From: Neoaquamicrobium sediminum
GTDB lineage: Bacteria; Pseudomonadota; Alphaproteobacteria; Rhizobiales; Rhizobiaceae
Direction of reading: 5' to 3'
DNA: 64,000 bases
Assembly: GCF_013240295.1 (NCBI RefSeq)
Contig: NZ_JABETK010000002.1
Location: forward strand, 930,001 to 994,000
The notes beneath the pieces are model-generated. The model had not been told where the DNA came from. It did not search any database and saw nothing but the letters and a program-made list of their open reading frames with translations. The position numbers and the translations under genes were made by a program. Of this stretch, positions 1-9,295 are shown in pieces; the stretch's first letter is position 1; each line of letters starts with the position of its first letter.

Positions 1-205
1 AGCGATGTTCGCGGGAGGCGTCGCGCAGTCGCGCATGCTCGCCAGCCTCTATGCCGACCTGGCCGACGACACCGGCTGCGGCTTCTTCGATGCCGGTTCC
101 GTCGCCGAGACCACCCCGGTGGACGGTGTGCATCTGGATGCCGCCAACACACGCGCCATCGGCAAGGGCATCGAGCCGATGGTGCGGATGATGCTTGGAA
201 TCTGA
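1..205 (+). CDS. SGNH/GDSL-family hydrolase, C-terminal end only
   Basis: The reading frame is open from the left window edge and stops at 205, so only about 67 C-terminal residues are seen. They contain the block V block of SGNH esterases, DGVHLDAANT, which carries the catalytic Asp and His two residues apart in the order D-x-x-H. The Ser nucleophile block must lie upstream of the window. It ends 15 bases before lpdA, so the two are probably co-transcribed; a GDSL hydrolase before lpdA is a common rhizobial arrangement (family knowledge). Substrate unknown. Confidence 0.75.
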   Translation, partial: AMFAGGVAQSRMLASLYADLADDTGCGFFDAGSVAETTPVDGVHLDAANTRAIGKGIEPMVRMMLGI

Positions 206-220
206 TTGAGGAGAATGCCA

Positions 221-1659
221 GTGGCCCAGAGCTACGACGTCATCATCATCGGGGCCGGCCCCGGCGGTTACATCGCAGCGGTGCGGGCGGCGCAGCTCGG
301 CCTGAAGACGGCGATCGTCGAGCGCGAGCATCTGGCGGGCATCTGCTCCAACTGGGGCTGTATCCCCACAAAGGCGCTGCTGCGTTCGGCGGAGGTCATG
401 CATCTCGCCAGCAACGCGAAGGATTTCGGCCTTTCGGTCGATGGTGTGAAGCCGGACCTCAAGGCAATCGTCGAGCGCTCCGCGGCATTGCCGCCCGCAT
501 GAATGGCGGCGTCGGAATCCTGATGAAGAAAAACAAGGTCGACGTGATCTGGGGCGAAGCGAAGCTGACCAAGCCCAACGAGATCGTCGTTTCCAAGACT
601 AAAAAGAAGCCGATGGAACCGCAGGTGCCTGCGCCGAAGAACACGCTGGGCGAGGGCACCTACACCGCAAAGCACATCATCTTGGCCACCGGCGCACGGC
701 CACGCGCGCTGCCCGGCATCAAACCGGACGGCAAGCTCATCTGGACCTATTTCGAGGCGATGGTTCCGGACAAGATGCCGAAATCGTTGCTGGTGATGGG
801 CTCCGGCGCCATCGGCATCGAGTTTGCATCCTTCTACCGTACGATGGGCGTCGACGTGACTGTCGTCGAACTGATGCCGCAGATCATGCCGGTCGAGGAC
901 GCGGAAATCTCCAAATTCGCGCAGAAGCGGCTGGAGAAACAGGGGATGAAGTTCATCCTGGAAGCCAAGGTCACGAAGGTCGACAAGGGCGGCGACCAGG
1001 TCACCGCGCATGTCGAGAAGAAGGACGGGTCGGTGGAGAAGATCACCGCCGACCGGATGATCTCGGCCGTGGGCGTGCAGTGCAACACCGAAGGCCTCGG
1101 CCTCGAGGAACTGGGTGTGAAGCTGGAGCGGGGCGCGATCGCCATCGACGGTTATTGCCGCACCAGCGTGCCGGGCGTCTATGCGATCGGCGACGTTGCC
1201 GGCCCGCCGATGCTGGCCCACAAGGCCGAGCACGAGGCCGTCATCTGCGTCGAGAAGATCGCAGGCCTTAACGTTCACCCGATGGACAAGTCGTTGGTGC
1301 CGGGCTGCACCTATTGCCATCCGCAGGTGGCGTCGGTTGGCCTGACGGAAGCGAAGGCGAAGGACGCTGGCCACGACGTCCGCGTCGGCCGCTTTCCGTT
1401 CGTCGCAAACGGCAAGGCCGTCGCGCTGGGCGACGATCAGGGGCTCGTCAAGACGGTCTTCGACAAGAAGACCGGCCAGCTTCTCGGCGCGCACATGGTT
1501 GGCGCGGAAGTGACCGAGCTCATCCAGGGCTTCGTCGTCGCGATGAACCTCGAAACGACCGAGGAAGAACTGATGCACACGATCTTCCCGCACCCCACGC
1601 TTTCGGAAACGATGAAGGAAAGCGTGCTCGACGCTTATGGCCGCGCATTGAACATCTAG
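221..1659 (+). CDS. lpdA: Dihydrolipoyl dehydrogenase (E3), frameshifted
   Basis: FAD- and NAD-dependent E3 subunit that reoxidises dihydrolipoamide in the pyruvate and 2-oxoglutarate dehydrogenase complexes. The N-terminal part shows the FAD motif GAGPGGY and the redox-active disulfide [12 protein letters not shown]; the second part has the NAD motif [12 protein letters not shown], the second FAD motif ([10 protein letters not shown]) and the C-terminal dimer domain with the HPTLSE motif that holds the active-site His. GTG at 221 (MAQSYDV) is preferred over TTG 206 or ATG 215 because GAGGAG lies at the right distance. The frame breaks near 479-481: one C added to the CC there restores [13 protein letters not shown] and one protein of about 479 residues, the normal length. 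It is followed by lipA, matching a lipoate theme. Probably a sequencing error, not a pseudogene. Confidence 0.93.
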
Positions 1660-1728
1660 GATGGCCGGGGTGGTTTCATTCCGCCCCGCCAAGGCCTATA
1701 TCAGCCGGACGACAAGGACTTTTCTCGT

Positions 1729-2700
1729 ATGGTCAACGTTCTCGATCTCGTGGAAAAACCGCGCCCGCGCCACCCGGAGAAGGCTCACAGGCCCGATCAG
1801 GAGGTGCTGCGCAAGCCGGAGTGGATTCGCGTCAAGGCGCCTGTCTCGAAGGGCTATCTCGAAACACGCGAAATCGTGAAGTCCAACCGCCTCGTCACCG
1901 TGTGCGAGGAGGCGGGTTGCCCCAACATCGGCGAATGCTGGGACAAGAAGCACGCCACCTTCATGATCATGGGCGAGATCTGCACCCGGGCCTGCGCGTT
2001 CTGCAATGTGGCGACGGGCATCCCGACGCCTCTCGATCTGGAAGAGCCGGCCAATGTCGCAAAGGCCGTGCGCCAGATGGCGCTCTCGCACGTCGTCATC
2101 ACTTCAGTCGACCGCGACGACCTCGCCGACGGCGGCGCGCAGCATTTCGCCGACGTCATTCACGCGATCCGCGATGCGTCACCGGACACGACCATCGAGA
2201 TCCTCACGCCGGATTTCCTGCGCAAGGACGCCTCCGGCGCTCTGGAGACCGTGGTGGCCGCCAAGCCCGACGTATTCAACCACAACCTCGAGACCGTCCC
2301 GTCGAACTATCTGACGGTGCGGCCCGGCGCGCGCTACTTCCACTCGATCCGGCTGCTGCAGCGGGTCAAGGAGCTGGACCCGACGATCTTCACCAAGTCC
2401 GGCATCATGGTCGGGCTGGGCGAGGAGCGAAACGAAGTGCTCCAGCTCATGGACGACCTGCGGATCGCCGATGTCGATTTCATCACGATCGGCCAGTACC
2501 TCGCGCCGTCGCGCAAGCACCATCCGGTGAAGAAGTTCGTGACGCCGGACGAGTTCAAGTCCTACGAGACCGTCGCCTACACAAAGGGCTTCCTGATGGT
2601 CTCGTCGAGCCCGCTGACGCGCTCGTCCCACCATGCCGGCGATGATTTTGCACGGCTCCGCGCCGCCCGCGAAAAGAAGCTGGCTCTGGCCCGGGCGTGA
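1729..2700 (+). CDS. lipA: Lipoyl synthase
   Basis: Radical-SAM enzyme that inserts two sulfur atoms into protein-bound octanoyl groups, using octanoyl domains made by LipB (encoded here at 58420). The auxiliary cluster cysteines C59, C64 and C70 sit in [12 protein letters not shown] and the radical-SAM motif CxxxCxxC is at C85, C89 and C92 (CTRACAFC). Length 323 residues is normal. It starts 69 bases after lpdA, whose product uses lipoylated partners, and its TGA overlaps the GTG of the next gene by four bases (GTGA), so the three genes form a transcription unit. Confidence 0.97.
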   Translation: MVNVLDLVEKPRPRHPEKAHRPDQEVLRKPEWIRVKAPVSKGYLETREIVKSNRLVTVCEEAGCPNIGECWDKKHATFMIMGEICTRACAFCNVATGIPTPLDLEEPANVAKAVRQMALSHVVITSVDRDDLADGGAQHFADVIHAIRDASPDTTIEILTPDFLRKDASGALETVVAAKPDVFNHNLETVPSNYLTVRPGARYFHSIRLLQRVKELDPTIFTKSGIMVGLGEERNEVLQLMDDLRIADVDFITIGQYLAPSRKHHPVKKFVTPDEFKSYETVAYTKGFLMVSSSPLTRSSHHAGDDFARLRAAREKKLALARA

Positions 2701-3253
2701 ATCTCGTCGACTGGCACGACACCCCGCTGAGCGATGCAAAGCGGGTGCTGGTGATCGGCTGTTCGGGCGCTGGCAAGTCGACATTTTCCGCTGCCCTGGC
2801 GCAGGCGCTTGGCCTGCCGCACATACCGATGGACCGGGATTTTTCTGGCTGCCGGCCTGGAAGCTGCGCGACAGGGCCGAGATCAAACGTATGATGGCCG
2901 AGGCTGCGGCGGGCGAACGCTGGATCATGGACGGCAACAGCGCCGGCACACTGGATATAAGGCTGCCTCGCACAGACCTCGTTGTCTGGTTTCGCCTGTC
3001 GCGATGGCTGTGCCTCTCCCGCGTGGTTCGCCGCTGGTGGCGTCATGCCGGCACGGTTCGGCCTGGAATGGCAGCCGGCTGCCCCGAAAAGATCGATCTG
3101 GAGTTCCTGCGCTACATCTGGAATTTCGAGAAAAACGAGACGCCGGAGATCACCGGGCAGATAGAAATGCACCGGCCAGACGTGCCGGTTGTGGTTCTGC
3201 GGCGTCCCGCCGACGCCGATGCCCTGCTTGCCCGGCTGAAAACACCGGTGTAG
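2697..3253 (+). CDS. Small P-loop nucleoside/shikimate-kinase-like protein, frameshifted
   Basis: The first part (from GTG 2697) has a Walker A loop GCSGAGKST after a beta strand VLVIG, followed by IPMDRDF. The frame then breaks in a T run near 2840-2845; one extra T gives DFFWLPAW, matching the aspartate-FW-PGW segment typical of small bacterial AAA-type kinases annotated as adenylate/shikimate-kinase-like or DNA-topology-modulation protein FlaR-like (family knowledge). The continuation has WIMDGN, a substrate-lid-like basic helix and a C-terminal [13 protein letters not shown] strand. Restored length is about 185 residues. It overlaps lipA by four bases. Real substrate is unknown; a metabolic role linked to lipoate is not implied. 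Confidence 0.72.
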
Positions 3254-3262
3254 CCGTTTCTG

Positions 3263-3736
3263 ATGCCTAGCTACGAAACAAAGAGAGTCGTTGCCCATAC
3301 GCCGGAGCAGATGTTCGCGCTGGTAGCCGACGTCGAACGCTATCCCGAGTTCCTGCCGATGTGCGAGGCGCTGAGCGTCCGGTCGCGGCGGGAGCGCGAT
3401 GGGGTGACGTTGCTCGTTGCCGACATGACCGTGGGCTACAAGGCGATCCGCGAGACCTTCACGAGCCAGGTCGTTTTGAAGCCTGCCGAGAACCGCATCG
3501 ACGTCAAATATATCGACGGGCCGTTCAAATACCTCAACAATCGCTGGCTGTTCGAGGAAGCGGCCGGTGGCGGTACAGAGATCGGCTTCTTCATCGACTA
3601 CGAGTTCAAGAGCCGGATACTGGGCGCGCTGATGGGCGCAATGTTCGACCGCGCCTTCCGCATGTTCGCCGAGGCATTCGAGAAGCGCGCAGACGAAGTC
3701 TACGGAACGGATCGCCAAGCCAAAGCTGGAAGCTAG
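3263..3736 (+). CDS. RatA/COQ10-family coenzyme Q-binding START-like protein
   Basis: 157-residue polyketide-cyclase/START-fold protein. It opens with the family signature (VAHTPEQMFALVADVERYPEFLPMC) and carries the conserved strand pattern ending in FIDYEFKSRILGALM and a C-terminal amphipathic helix (FDRAFRMFAEAFEKRADEVYG). Alphaproteobacterial members are related to yeast Coq10, a ubiquinone chaperone, and to E. coli RatA; which role applies cannot be read from sequence. It starts nine bases after the kinase-like gene and runs convergent with cinA, overlapping it by four bases. Confidence 0.9.
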   Translation: MPSYETKRVVAHTPEQMFALVADVERYPEFLPMCEALSVRSRRERDGVTLLVADMTVGYKAIRETFTSQVVLKPAENRIDVKYIDGPFKYLNNRWLFEEAAGGGTEIGFFIDYEFKSRILGALMGAMFDRAFRMFAEAFEKRADEVYGTDRQAKAGS

Positions 3737-4224
3737 TCTTTCGACAGGGCCGCAACTCCAAGTTGCAGCGCCGTGCGCACGGTTTCGTTGCGTATGAAGT
3801 CACGGCCGCGATTGTCGAAGATGCGCTTTTCGGCAAAAGGCTCGCGACCACTGACCGCAACGCCGAACCACACGAGCCCGACCGGCTTCTCCGCGCTGCC
3901 CCCGTCCGGGCCTGCAATACCGGTGACCGAAAGCGCGATGCCCGCGCGGCTGCGGGCAAGCGCGCCCGAAGCCATCTCCAGCGCTGTTTCGCGCGAAACG
4001 GCACCGTGGGCAGCGAGCGTTTCCTCTGCGACGCCGATCATCGCCATCTTGGCTTCGTTGGAATAGGTCACGAACCCGCAATCGACCATCGCGGACGAAC
4101 CCGGAATATCGGTGAGATGCGCGATGATGAGCCCGCCCGTGCAGGATTCTGCCGTCGCGGCAAGAATGCCAGCATCCTTGCAGCTCTCGAGGAAGCGGCG
4201 GGCGAGGGGCGTCAGATCGCTCAT
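3733..4224 (-). CDS. CinA C-terminal-domain protein, nicotinamide-nucleotide amidase-like (PncC)
   Basis: 163-residue protein made only of the CinA C-terminal domain: [21 protein letters not shown] near residues 22-42 with the conserved Ser/Thr-rich catalytic loop, then YSNEAK and the [21 protein letters not shown] block. Such stand-alone proteins deamidate NMN to NaMN in pyridine-nucleotide salvage (established for PncC). The MocF-like N-terminal domain of full CinA is absent, as is normal in alphaproteobacteria. Its ATG overlaps the ispDF stop by four bases, so the two are translationally coupled. Confidence 0.93.
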   Translation of the reverse strand: MSDLTPLARRFLESCKDAGILAATAESCTGGLIIAHLTDIPGSSAMVDCGFVTYSNEAKMAMIGVAEETLAAHGAVSRETALEMASGALARSRAGIALSVTGIAGPDGGSAEKPVGLVWFGVAVSGREPFAEKRIFDNRGRDFIRNETVRTALQLGVAALSKD

Positions 4225-5420
4225 TCCGGCAACCCTCCAGGGTAGATAACCGTGGCCGTGGCGATGGCCGCAATGCCTTCCTCGCGGCCGACAAAGCCCA
4301 GCCTCTCATTCGTCGTTGCCTTGACCGAGACGCGGTCGGCCGAAATGCGCAGCATCGACGAGAGAGCCTCCGTCATAGCCGCGCGATGCGGGCCGATCTT
4401 GGGCGCCTCGGCGATCACGGTTATGTCCGCGTTTGCAATTCGCCCGCCACGCTCGCGCACGATGCGCACGGCCTCTTCCACGAAAATGCGCGAGGCCGCC
4501 CCCTTCCACCGCATGTCGGATGGCGGGAAATGCGTGCCGATGTCACCGGCACCGCAGGTTGCCAGCAGCGCATCGGTCAGCGCGTGCAGGCCGACATCGG
4601 CATCGGAGTGTCCGGAAAGCTTGTGATGGTGGGCGATGTCGACGCCGCACAGCGTGACGTGGTCGCCTTCGCCGAAACAATGCACATCGTAGCCGTTGCC
4701 GGTGCGCACGTCGGGAAAGGCACCCAACGACGAAAGACGTGCATTTGCCATCTCGATATCCCTTGCCCATGTGAGTTTCACATTGTCCGGCGAGCCCTGA
4801 ACGATGCGCACCGGGATGCCGGCCCATTCCGCAATAGCGGAGTCGTCGGTGAAGTCGTCGCGGTCGGCCCCAAAGGCGCTGTCATGAGCCGCAAGGATCG
4901 CCTCGAACGGGAAGCCTTGCGGCGTCTGCGCGGCATGCAGCCCCTCGCGCGGCACGGTCCTGTCGACCAGGCCTTTGGCGCCGGATTGCTTGAGGGTATC
5001 GGAAACGGGCAGGGCTGGCAGGCTGCCTCCGCCATGGTCGAGCCCTACAACCACGCGATCGATCAGGTCAGCATCGACAAAGGGCCGCACTGCATCGTGG
5101 ATCAGGACCGCCGCAGGCTGGCGCTCCTTGAGCGCCAGAAGAGCAAGGCGTGTCGATGCCTGGCGCGTCTTGCCGCCGTGAACGACGATCACGTCCCCGG
5201 CAGCATCGCCCGCGGCTTCGGCAAACAGCGCATCGTCATCGGCATGGATGGCCACCGCGACGGCACCGATGGCGGGATGTGCAAGAAAGGCGTCGAGCGT
5301 GCGGCGGATCACCGGAACGCCGCCGATCCGCCGATATTGCTTGGGACCGTCAGCGGACTGGCCAGCGCGCTCGCCGCGCCCCGCCGCCACGATTACCACA
5401 CCGATCCCGCCTGTTGTCAT
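4221..5420 (-). CDS. ispDF: Bifunctional IspD/IspF enzyme of the MEP isoprenoid pathway
   Basis: 399 residues. The N-terminal IspD half (about 1-230) has the CTP-binding loop [12 protein letters not shown], then [22 protein letters not shown] and AQTPQGF; it makes CDP-methylerythritol. The C-terminal IspF half (from about 240) starts [11 protein letters not shown] with the metal ligands DVHxF and later [19 protein letters not shown]; it makes methylerythritol cyclodiphosphate. The IspD-IspF fusion is typical of alphaproteobacteria although these are non-consecutive steps. Coupled to the cinA gene downstream. A divergent promoter region of 166 bases separates it from dusB. Confidence 0.96.
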   Translation of the reverse strand: MTTGGIGVVIVAAGRGERAGQSADGPKQYRRIGGVPVIRRTLDAFLAHPAIGAVAVAIHADDDALFAEAAGDAAGDVIVVHGGKTRQASTRLALLALKERQPAAVLIHDAVRPFVDADLIDRVVVGLDHGGGSLPALPVSDTLKQSGAKGLVDRTVPREGLHAAQTPQGFPFEAILAAHDSAFGADRDDFTDDSAIAEWAGIPVRIVQGSPDNVKLTWARDIEMANARLSSLGAFPDVRTGNGYDVHCFGEGDHVTLCGVDIAHHHKLSGHSDADVGLHALTDALLATCGAGDIGTHFPPSDMRWKGAASRIFVEEAVRIVRERGGRIANADITVIAEAPKIGPHRAAMTEALSSMLRISADRVSVKATTNERLGFVGREEGIAAIATATVIYPGGLPE

Positions 5421-5525
5421 GATTTGCCCGGGTTTCCATTGAAGTCAGGGCAAGGCTTAGTTACCTGTGCGCGGATTCGCCAGCCAAATTCGCCCGCACG
5501 CGCCATCCCGCACGTTTTCGCAGTT

Positions 5526-5558
5526 GCACAACGCGCCAATTCTGGTTAGGCGTTGTGC
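5526..5558. promoter_or_regulatory. Inverted repeat upstream of dusB-ntrBC
   Basis: Perfect 9-bp arms GCACAACGC (5526-5534) and GCGTTGTGC (5550-5558) with a 15-base loop, 28 bases before the dusB ATG. There is no T tract, so it is not a typical terminator. The arms extend to TGCAC/GTGCA half-sites resembling NtrC half-sites, but these are about 30 bp apart, not the classical 17-bp layout. A related 9-mer GTTGCACAA recurs before ntrY (see 9252-9271). Confidence 0.45.
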
Positions 5559-5586
5559 AGAAAATAGGATTGCTTGGTTTTTGTGC

Positions 5587-6612
5587 ATGAACCCTTCCAC
5601 CAACATCGCGAAGCCCTTTCAAATCGGAGGCCTCACGGTTGGAAACCGCGTTTTCCTTGCGCCGATGTCTGGGATTACCGATGAGCCATTCCGCAAGCGT
5701 GCGACCATGCACGGGGCAGGGCTGGTCGTGTCCGAAATGGTGGCCAGCGGCGAGCTCGCCAAGGGCCGGCGCAACTCCGCGCTACGCATCCGCCGCCCCG
5801 ACGTTCCGATCCATGTCGTGCAGCTCGCGGGCAGAGATGCCGAATGGATGGCCGAGGGGGCACGGATCGCGGCCGGTGAAGGTGCCGACATCATCGACAT
5901 CAATATGGGTTGCCCGGCAAAGAAGGTTACCGGGGGCTATTGCGGCTCGGCGCTGATGCGCGACCCCGACCATGCTTTGTCGCTGATCGAGGCGGTGATC
6001 GGCGCAGTCGAGGTTCCGGTTACGGTCAAGATGCGCCTTGGCTGGGACGAGGATGCAATGAATGCTACCTCCATCGCCCGCCGGGCGGAGGATGCGGGCG
6101 TCGCCATGGTGACCGTTCATGGCCGCACGCGCTGCCAGTTTTACAAGGGCAGGGCCGACTGGCGCGCCATCGCGAGGGTCAAGCAGGCCGTGAGCATACC
6201 AATCGTGGCCAATGGCGACGTGCAGACCCTCGCAGATGCGACGGAGATGCTCGCCCAGTCGGGCGCCGACGCGGTGATGATTGGTCGCGGGCACTATGGC
6301 GCGCCCTGGCTTGCCGGCGCGATCGCAGCCGAGGCGGGTGATGGTGGCGGCGACGGCGTTCCGCATTCATCGAACGAACTTTGCGATTATATTATAAATC
6401 ATTATAAGGACATGCTCACTTTGTACGGAACCGAGTCTGGCCTCCGTCAGGCCCGAAAGCATCTCGGCTGGTATCTCGACCGCCATGCTCCCGCCGTCTC
6501 GGATGAGCTTCGCCGCCTCGTCATGACGTCGACCGAGCCGGCAATGGTGATCGGTGGTCTGCGTCGCGTGTTTTCGGCTGCAGCCGAGGCCGATTTGAGG
6601 AATGCCGCATGA
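5587..6612 (+). CDS. dusB: tRNA-dihydrouridine synthase (NifR3/DusB type)
   Basis: FMN-dependent reductase that makes dihydrouridine in tRNA D-loops. It shows the FMN-barrel start [13 protein letters not shown], the family motif [14 protein letters not shown] with the catalytic Cys, [18 protein letters not shown] and the [17 protein letters not shown] phosphate-binding segment. ATG 5587 gives the standard 341-residue length; the upstream open frame to 5467 lacks family similarity. It is the first gene of the dusB-ntrB-ntrC operon, historically nifR3 in rhizobia, and overlaps ntrB by four bases (ATGA). Confidence 0.95.
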   Translation: MNPSTNIAKPFQIGGLTVGNRVFLAPMSGITDEPFRKRATMHGAGLVVSEMVASGELAKGRRNSALRIRRPDVPIHVVQLAGRDAEWMAEGARIAAGEGADIIDINMGCPAKKVTGGYCGSALMRDPDHALSLIEAVIGAVEVPVTVKMRLGWDEDAMNATSIARRAEDAGVAMVTVHGRTRCQFYKGRADWRAIARVKQAVSIPIVANGDVQTLADATEMLAQSGADAVMIGRGHYGAPWLAGAIAAEAGDGGGDGVPHSSNELCDYIINHYKDMLTLYGTESGLRQARKHLGWYLDRHAPAVSDELRRLVMTSTEPAMVIGGLRRVFSAAAEADLRNAA

Positions 6613-7742
6613 CGTCGGGGCTTCCTGCAGGGATCGACCCCGCGGCGATCGTCCTCAACACGATCCGCCATCCCGTCATCATGGTCGCGCCCGACGGACG
6701 CATCCCGTTCGCCAACGCCGACGCCGAGGACTTCTTCCGCTCCAGCGCCGCGATGCTGGCGCGAGACGGGCTCGAGCGTTTCGTCCCGTTTGGCAGTCCG
6801 CTGTTGACGCTGGTTGAGCAGGTGCGCGAGCGGCGTGCACCGTTCAACGAATATCGCGTCGACATTTCCTCGCCGCGGCTAGGCACGGAGCGTATCGTCG
6901 ATCTCTACGTGGCGCCGGTCCCGGAACTGCCCGGCCACGTGGTCGTCATGTTCCAGGAACGGTCGATGGCCGACAAGATCGACCGTCAGATGACTCACCG
7001 GGGCGCGGCGCGGTCCGTCACCGGGCTGGCGGCGATGCTGGCGCACGAGATCAAGAACCCGCTTTCGGGTATCCGGGGTGCAGCCCAGCTCCTGGAAACT
7101 GTTGTCTCGGACGAGGACCGCGCGCTCACCCGCCTCATCACCGACGAGACAGACCGCATCGTCTCGCTCGTCGACCGCATGGAGGTCTTTTCCGACGAGC
7201 GGCCGATAGACCGCTGGCCGGTCAACATTCATGTCGTGCTCGACCACGTGAAGGCGCTGGCGCGGAACGGTTTTGGCAAGCGCGTGCGCATCGTGGAGGA
7301 CTATGATCCTTCGCTGCCGCCCGTCTATGCCAACCGCGACCAGCTCATCCAGGTCTTCATCAACCTGGTAAAGAACGCGGCCGAAGCCATCGGCGGCGAT
7401 CCCGAGGGTGAAATCACGCTGTCTACGGCTTTCCGTCCAGGTATACGACTTTCCGTGCCCGGCACGCAGGATCGCGTCTCGCTCCCGCTGGAATTCTGCG
7501 TTCACGACAACGGGCCGGGCGTACCCGACGACATCCTGCCGATCCTCTTCGATCCGTTCATCACCACCAAGACAAATGGTTCCGGTCTCGGGCTGGCGCT
7601 GGTTGCCAAGATCGTGGGCGAGCATGGCGGGGTGATCGAATGCGACTCGTCCGCGCGCGGCACCACATTCCGCGTCCTCATGCCGGCCTGGAGGGAACCG
7701 CGGGCCATGGACGACACAGCCGAAGAAGGAAGCGCTGCATGA
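6609..7742 (+). CDS. ntrB: Nitrogen regulation sensor kinase NtrB
   Basis: Cytosolic histidine kinase/phosphatase that controls NtrC according to PII state. Domains: PAS (about 15-115, [23 protein letters not shown]), HisKA with the phospho-acceptor His in [12 protein letters not shown], then HATPase with N box [13 protein letters not shown]1 box DNGPGVPDD and G2 box [13 protein letters not shown]. 377 residues. No membrane segment. Start overlaps dusB stop and its end overlaps ntrC start, both as ATGA, indicating translational coupling. Confidence 0.96.
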   Translation: MTSGLPAGIDPAAIVLNTIRHPVIMVAPDGRIPFANADAEDFFRSSAAMLARDGLERFVPFGSPLLTLVEQVRERRAPFNEYRVDISSPRLGTERIVDLYVAPVPELPGHVVVMFQERSMADKIDRQMTHRGAARSVTGLAAMLAHEIKNPLSGIRGAAQLLETVVSDEDRALTRLITDETDRIVSLVDRMEVFSDERPIDRWPVNIHVVLDHVKALARNGFGKRVRIVEDYDPSLPPVYANRDQLIQVFINLVKNAAEAIGGDPEGEITLSTAFRPGIRLSVPGTQDRVSLPLEFCVHDNGPGVPDDILPILFDPFITTKTNGSGLGLALVAKIVGEHGGVIECDSSARGTTFRVLMPAWREPRAMDDTAEEGSAA

Positions 7743-9193
7743 CAACGCGCGGAAACATCCTCGTCGCTGACGACGACGCCGCGATCAGGACCGTTCTGAA
7801 CCAGGCACTCTCGCGTGTGGGCCATGATGTACGCGTGACCTCCAATGCCTCCACGCTCTGGCGCTGGGTCGCAGCGGGCGAGGGCGATCTGGTGATCACC
7901 GATGTGGTGATGCCGGACGAAAATGCCTTCGACATGATCCCGCGCATCAAGAAGGCACGGCCGGACCTTCCCGTCATCGTCATGAGCGCGCAGAACACCT
8001 TCATGACGGCGATCCGCGCTTCCGAAACGGGTGCCTACGAGTACCTGCCGAAGCCATTCGATCTCACCGAGCTTCTGACAATCGTCAATCGCGCGCTGTC
8101 CGAGCCGCGCCGCCACGTGCCCGACATGCGCGGCGACGAGCAACCGGACCCGATGCCGCTCGTCGGTCGCTCGGCGGCGATGCAGGACATCTACCGCATG
8201 CTGGCGCGGATGATGCAAACCGACCTCACGGTCATGATCACCGGCGAGTCCGGAACCGGCAAGGAATTGGTCGCACGAGCGCTGCACGAATATGGCCGCC
8301 GCCGCAGCGGGCCGTTTGTCGCCATCAACATGGCTGCCATCCCGCGCGACCTGATCGAGTCGGAACTTTTCGGCCACGAGAAGGGTGCCTTCACAGGCGC
8401 GCAGAACCGCTCGACCGGCCGCTTCGAGCAGGCCGAGGGCGGCACGCTGTTCCTGGATGAAATCGGCGACATGCCGATGGAGGCACAGACTCGGCTGCTG
8501 CGCGTGCTTCAGCAGGGCGAATACACGACTGTCGGCGGGCGCACGCCGATCCGCACCGATGTCCGCATCGTAGCCGCCACCAACAAGGACCTGCGTACCC
8601 TCATCAATCAGGGCCTCTTCCGCGAGGATTTGTTCTATCGTCTCAACGTGGTGCCGCTGCGCCTGCCGGCACTGCGCGAGCGCGCGGAGGACGTGCCCGA
8701 CCTCGTGCGCCATTTCTTCAAACTCGGCGAGAAGGAAGGGCTGCAGCCCAAGCGCATCTCCACAGCCGGCGTCGAGTTGATGAAGCGTTACCCCTGGCCG
8801 GGCAATGTGCGCGAGCTGGAAAATCTCGTCCGGCGGCTGGCCGCGCTCTATCCGCAGGACGAAATCACCGCCGAGATCATCGAGACCGAGCTGCGCACCG
8901 TTGAAGCCTCGCCTTCGATGCCTGCGGCTGCCATGCTGCCCGACGACATCACGATCGGCCAGGCGGTGGAGCTTCACCTTCAGCGCTATTTTGCCGGTTT
9001 CGGCACTGAGCTTCCGCCTCCCGGTCTCTACCAGCGCGTCCTCGCCGAAGTGGAATATCCGCTGGTGCTCGCGTCGATGACCGCGACACGTGGCAACCAG
9101 ATCAAGGCAGCGGAATTGCTTGGCCTGAACCGCAATACGCTACGCAAGAAAATCCATGAGCTGGGCGTCAACGTCTATCGCGCCTCGAAATAG
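7739..9193 (+). CDS. ntrC: Nitrogen regulation response regulator NtrC, sigma-54 activator
   Basis: 484 residues. Receiver domain with acidic pocket near D11-D12 and phospho-acceptor D55 in [14 protein letters not shown]+ domain with Walker [10 protein letters not shown], the sigma-54-contact loop GAFTGA and Walker [13 protein letters not shown]-terminal Fis-type helix-turn-helix ([22 protein letters not shown]). ATG 7739 was chosen because it overlaps the ntrB stop; the longer open frame from 7640 lies inside ntrB. It activates nitrogen-scavenging promoters under nitrogen limitation. Confidence 0.97.
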   Translation: MTTRGNILVADDDAAIRTVLNQALSRVGHDVRVTSNASTLWRWVAAGEGDLVITDVVMPDENAFDMIPRIKKARPDLPVIVMSAQNTFMTAIRASETGAYEYLPKPFDLTELLTIVNRALSEPRRHVPDMRGDEQPDPMPLVGRSAAMQDIYRMLARMMQTDLTVMITGESGTGKELVARALHEYGRRRSGPFVAINMAAIPRDLIESELFGHEKGAFTGAQNRSTGRFEQAEGGTLFLDEIGDMPMEAQTRLLRVLQQGEYTTVGGRTPIRTDVRIVAATNKDLRTLINQGLFREDLFYRLNVVPLRLPALRERAEDVPDLVRHFFKLGEKEGLQPKRISTAGVELMKRYPWPGNVRELENLVRRLAALYPQDEITAEIIETELRTVEASPSMPAAAMLPDDITIGQAVELHLQRYFAGFGTELPPPGLYQRVLAEVEYPLVLASMTATRGNQIKAAELLGLNRNTLRKKIHELGVNVYRASK

Positions 9194-9251
9194 CCGATTA
9201 CCCTCTTTCCACCTCCCGGACGCGATGTGTTTGTTGCACAATCGCCACAAT

Positions 9252-9271
9252 GCGTTGCATAGATGCAACGC
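9252..9271. promoter_or_regulatory. Perfect palindrome between ntrC and ntrY
   Basis: GCGTTGCATAGATGCAACGC: 9-bp arms around a 2-bp centre, 24 bases before the ntrY ATG. About 20 bases upstream is the 9-mer GTTGCACAA also found before dusB. There is no T tract. It could be an operator for the ntrYX unit; the TTG-N8-CAA arrangement is reminiscent of reported NtrX half-sites, but this is weak inference. Confidence 0.5.
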
Positions 9272-9295
9272 GTGATGGACGGCTAACCAGAGCTG

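Noticed and set aside
268-1692. Long antisense open frame (474 aa) opposite lpdA
   Set aside because: It mirrors the codon structure of lpdA, is His/Arg/Asp-rich as typical for antisense frames in GC-rich DNA, and has no family features.
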